DNA of 64,000 nucleotides. Source: Brienomyrus brachyistius. Taxonomy: Eukaryota > Chordata > Actinopteri > Osteoglossiformes > Mormyridae. Both the position numbers and the translations under genes were made by a program. The notes under the pieces were generated by a model that was not told the DNA's origin, made no database searches, and was given only the letters and a program-made list of their open reading frames with translations. How positions within the stretch are numbered: position 1 is the first letter of the stretch; each line of letters begins with the position of its first letter. Below, piece by piece: positions 61,000-64,000 of this stretch. Where the stretch lies: the NCBI RefSeq assembly GCF_023856365.1, contig NC_064540.1, positions 13,107,191-13,171,190 of the forward strand, written 5' to 3'.

Positions 61000-62440
61000 G
61001 TCTGGAGAGACACACAGACCTAGCAGTCACTAGTGCTTGTCTATATTCAGAGAGGCTCTCCTTTCAGGTGGATCTAAAAACGTCTAGTTTAGTTGAGCAC
61101 CATTTGCACTTTAGCTAGCGTGAAGTCTAAGTTCACTTGTATGATCAGAGTACCAGGGGGCAGGTTTCTTATCTCTATGCTTTATATTTTTAAGTGGAGG
61201 TATAAGATCAAGAGTGCTGTGAAATGATTTATCAGTGTTTACACATACATGCATTTTCAGTTGAGGCTCCAGATGTAAGGTTGAAGGATTGTGAAAATTG
61301 GTCAAAAAATGCTGTTGTGGATAATGAGGCTATGAAACAACTGTACTGTATTTCAGAGCTGGGGCCAAAGGAGCCTGTATTGCATTTCAAACATTAACAA
61401 GTAATGATCTGAATGTAGAGGATTCTGTGGGGTAATAGATACGTGTTACATCAGGACACCATGGCTAAGAATCAAATCCAGGGTATGGTTACAGGCATGA
61501 GTAGGCCCGACTACATTCTGACCCACACCATTAGAGTCAGGAGTAGCAGCAAATGTTGTGGTTAAAGGATCACTGTCATTCTCCATCTGTATATTAAAAT
61601 CACCAACAATCACAGCCTTGTCAGTAGTGACCACTGGATTAGTTAAGAAATCTGCAAACTCCATTAGAAAATTACTGTAGGGACCAGGTGGTCTATACAC
61701 AACAACAATGGTGATTGGAGGTGAAGAACTACAAAGAGATGAGCCAACAAGACTAAGAACCAGAATTTCAAACACGCTATATATTGAAACATCAACAGTA
61801 TGAACATTTTTCGCAGACCGTCCAAGATTGGACAGAAATATTGCAGCAACACCATTCTACTGTACATCCGGGACTAGCAGGAGGAGTGATAGAGTGCCAT
61901 TAATGCAACCACCAAAATTCACTTCTACAAAGATTGATGCAGAAAATGACAATGACCAAACTAGGGGACTGAACACAAGCAGATACTAATATATAGGGAT
62001 TGTTGAGGACCAAATGAGATGCAGGTGTGAACGAGACCCAAGAGGGAGGAGATGAGATCACCAGCAGCGACCTCTGTTGGCCAAATGGGAAGAAAGCAGA
62101 CACAGATCATAACACTGATCTTTGATGTGAACAATAACTGAAGCTCCTGATCTGTAGCTGCTAATATTTGATTGGCAAATTAGATATTTCAAATCACCCA
62201 TATGACAGGAAGGTACAGATGACATGTTTTTGCTTAATGCAGCAGTCCTAGTTCTTGTTCCTCGAAACCTCCCAGGCTGTGGGCCTCCCCAAGTCCTCAT
62301 CTGTGGCTTGCAAAGCCTACAATCTGGACATCTCCAATCTATAGGTCTTTCTGGGAAACACTTGCAGCTAATCAAAGAAAACTGCACCATACTGGCCACA
62401 AGCAGAAAACCCCTTGTCACTTTGAATGCGAAGTTAGTTC
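61000..62440 (-). mobile_element. L2-like LINE endonuclease region, degraded
   Basis: Minus 61446-61775 encodes TIVVVYRPPGPYSNFL, KAVIVGDFNIQMENDSDPL and THACNHTLDLILSHG, the endonuclease signature YRPPG...GDFNIH...HTLDLIL of fish L2-like LINEs. Downstream PAPWYSDHTSELR continues the linker, and upstream (62058-62340) N-terminal parts appear in other frames. Stops interrupt it and no RT is present. Confidence 0.85.
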
Positions 62441-62589
62441 TACATTTTAATTTTTTTCTGAGGTTTTTGAGTTTATTAAAAACTCTCCATTGCACAATTA
62501 ATGAGAAACTTCATAAGAACAGGGTGCAGATTCAGTTCTAGGGGTCTGAACCAGGTCAAAACATAATGTCTTAAGGACAGTTACATATC

Positions 62590-62670
62590 TATTCAATTTC
62601 AGTTCAGCTCAATTTTATTTATATAGCACTTTTAAAAACAGTCATTGTCACAAAGCACTTTACATATAAC
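62590..62670. repeat. LINE/SINE 3' tail-like motif
   Basis: The text ttttatttatatagcacttt followed by cacaaagcactttacatat is a common 3' tail block of fish repeats, comparable with tatatagcgcctttcac at 57700. Confidence 0.6.
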
Positions 62671-64000
62671 CGACCCAAACCCCACTAAGCACTTGCCATT
62701 CAAAAAAACAAAGGCTACTTCCAACTGCTGCAGGCAGGGTTTGTAAAGAGACCCATATGCTCTATGAAGATTAATGAATAGTCTGGCTAATTCAAACAAA
62801 TGGTTTTTAACCCTCTGAAACAAATGTGTATTTATTTATTTAAGTCATGAATAACTTTTTATATTATATAAGTTTGCTATCTGCCCCCTCCTAGCTTATT
62901 CCTTGCCACTGTCGACTTTAGCCCAGACTAAAGACTCCACTTTATCCATTTATCCCTAAATACACCCCTGGATAAAACCAATGGTGTTTTCTGTTGTTTC
63001 TGTGTGTGTGGATACCCAGTTGCAATCCTGTATATAAAACAAAATAGTTTATTATTAATGTTAATACACCCATATATTAATTAACAAGAATAGCATTCTG
63101 AGTCTACAAATTAGTTTTATGCCCCTATACTAAAGTAGGACCAAAAATTACAAATAAATATCTTTAATTAAAATACCTGAATTAAATAAATACATTTGTA
63201 GTACCTTGTAATACTCAGACTAACTATTTCAGCATATAACTTCAGCTTTTTAAATATTTTACCATTAAAGTTTCATTTGTTCCAACAGAGAAATATCTTC
63301 TGTTTTTCTGAGCAATTTCCTCCGGGATTAATAAAGTCTTCTGATTCCGATTCTTAATACGAAGTTCTAAATGTTATGTGTTATTTTCCTTTTTCCACAT
63401 ATCTTGAAAGTCTACCTCAACTTTTAAATTTCAGAAATAAGAACAGGAAATGACATACCGGAAGTCTTATTGTTGCTAGAATAACAAAACTCATCGTAAC
63501 TACCTAGCTGGTTAGCTTGCAAGCTAGGTGACCCTGTAGTTGCTTGCATGCAGCTTAAGATAGCAAGATTATTTTGGGTGTCCTCCTAGGTTCTCTTTTC
63601 AGATGCCTGACTATGATCAAATTTCCAAAGAATAAATCGATAACTGTGTGCCAAGTTAGGGCCTAGAAGGGCCTACTGGAAAACAAGTCTTAAAGATTAG
63701 TAAGACACAAACCAGCCCTCCCAACCCCCTGAGATAAAAAAGCATACAGCAAATTTTCTAGCTACTGCTGCTAAAGAAACTCCCTAGTTGAGCAAACTCT
63801 TTAGTTGAGCAAACTTATATTTGGTAGAGTGAGGAGACATGCCAGACCGCTGCTGGCCCAGTGGGAAAGATTTCACTGCTCTTGTTGACCTCAGTTCTAT
63901 TTTTAGAATCTTCACTTTGCATCAATCAAGCTCCAACAGAGAGATGCAAAAAGAAATGTGAGCGTTATTGCGGGGTCACCCTTCAGCAGAGCACGGCACG
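62671..64000. other. Unassigned to right edge
   Basis: AT-rich sequence with a gattaataaagtcttctgatt tail-like motif near 63328 and nothing else recognised. Confidence 0.5.

Overview
The window is vertebrate nuclear DNA, most likely from a ray-finned fish. Two multi-exon genes with GT-AG introns lie on the minus strand, and almost everything else is fish-type transposable elements: tRNA-derived SINEs with (GGAT)n tails, Tc1-like, hAT, Tigger-like and piggyBac-like DNA transposons, short gypsy-type LTRs, and L2/RTE-like LINE scraps. I see no prokaryotic, viral or organellar gene. The species cannot be named from the sequence alone.

Layout. Positions 327-15429 (minus) hold the first seven coding exons of a PCTAIRE-family cyclin-dependent kinase, best matched to CDK18. 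They give 237 codons from the start codon to a point inside the kinase N-lobe and hinge. The rest of the kinase lies beyond the left edge. Exon junctions, phases and the motif PCTAIRE are readable directly. A likely non-coding first exon and GC-box promoter sit near 36.8-37.1 kb, so the gene probably spans about 37 kb here, with a TE-filled 21 kb first intron.

Positions about 44.4-56.5 kb (minus) hold a complete or nearly complete Bicaudal-D family dynein adaptor. Seven coding exons are certain and give 766 codons in frame, and a short last exon is tentative. Its promoter side at 56.5-57.0 kb carries a strong ZNF143/STAF-like site. It is divergent from both BICD1 and BICD2. Because it sits next to CDK18, it may be a third BICD ohnolog.

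Positions 57.7-58.9 kb (minus) hold two open reading frames of a transposon-derived type, one of them a two-exon, truncated copy of a fish transposase-like family.

The repeat landscape records nested insertions that can be resolved to the base by target-site duplications (TSDs). The clearest is a three-deep nest at 53123-54426: a hAT MITE inside a solo LTR inside a Tigger-like element. Others are a solo LTR inside a hAT element that lies 56 bp upstream of the first CDK18 coding exon, and a TTAA-flanked piggyBac-like element inside a C-rich minisatellite. The two genes have no evident functional link: CDK18 is a cytoplasmic kinase and BICD proteins link dynein to cargo. I found no convincing novel gene system. 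The most interesting items are the divergent BICD gene, its genomic position, and the datable nested elements.
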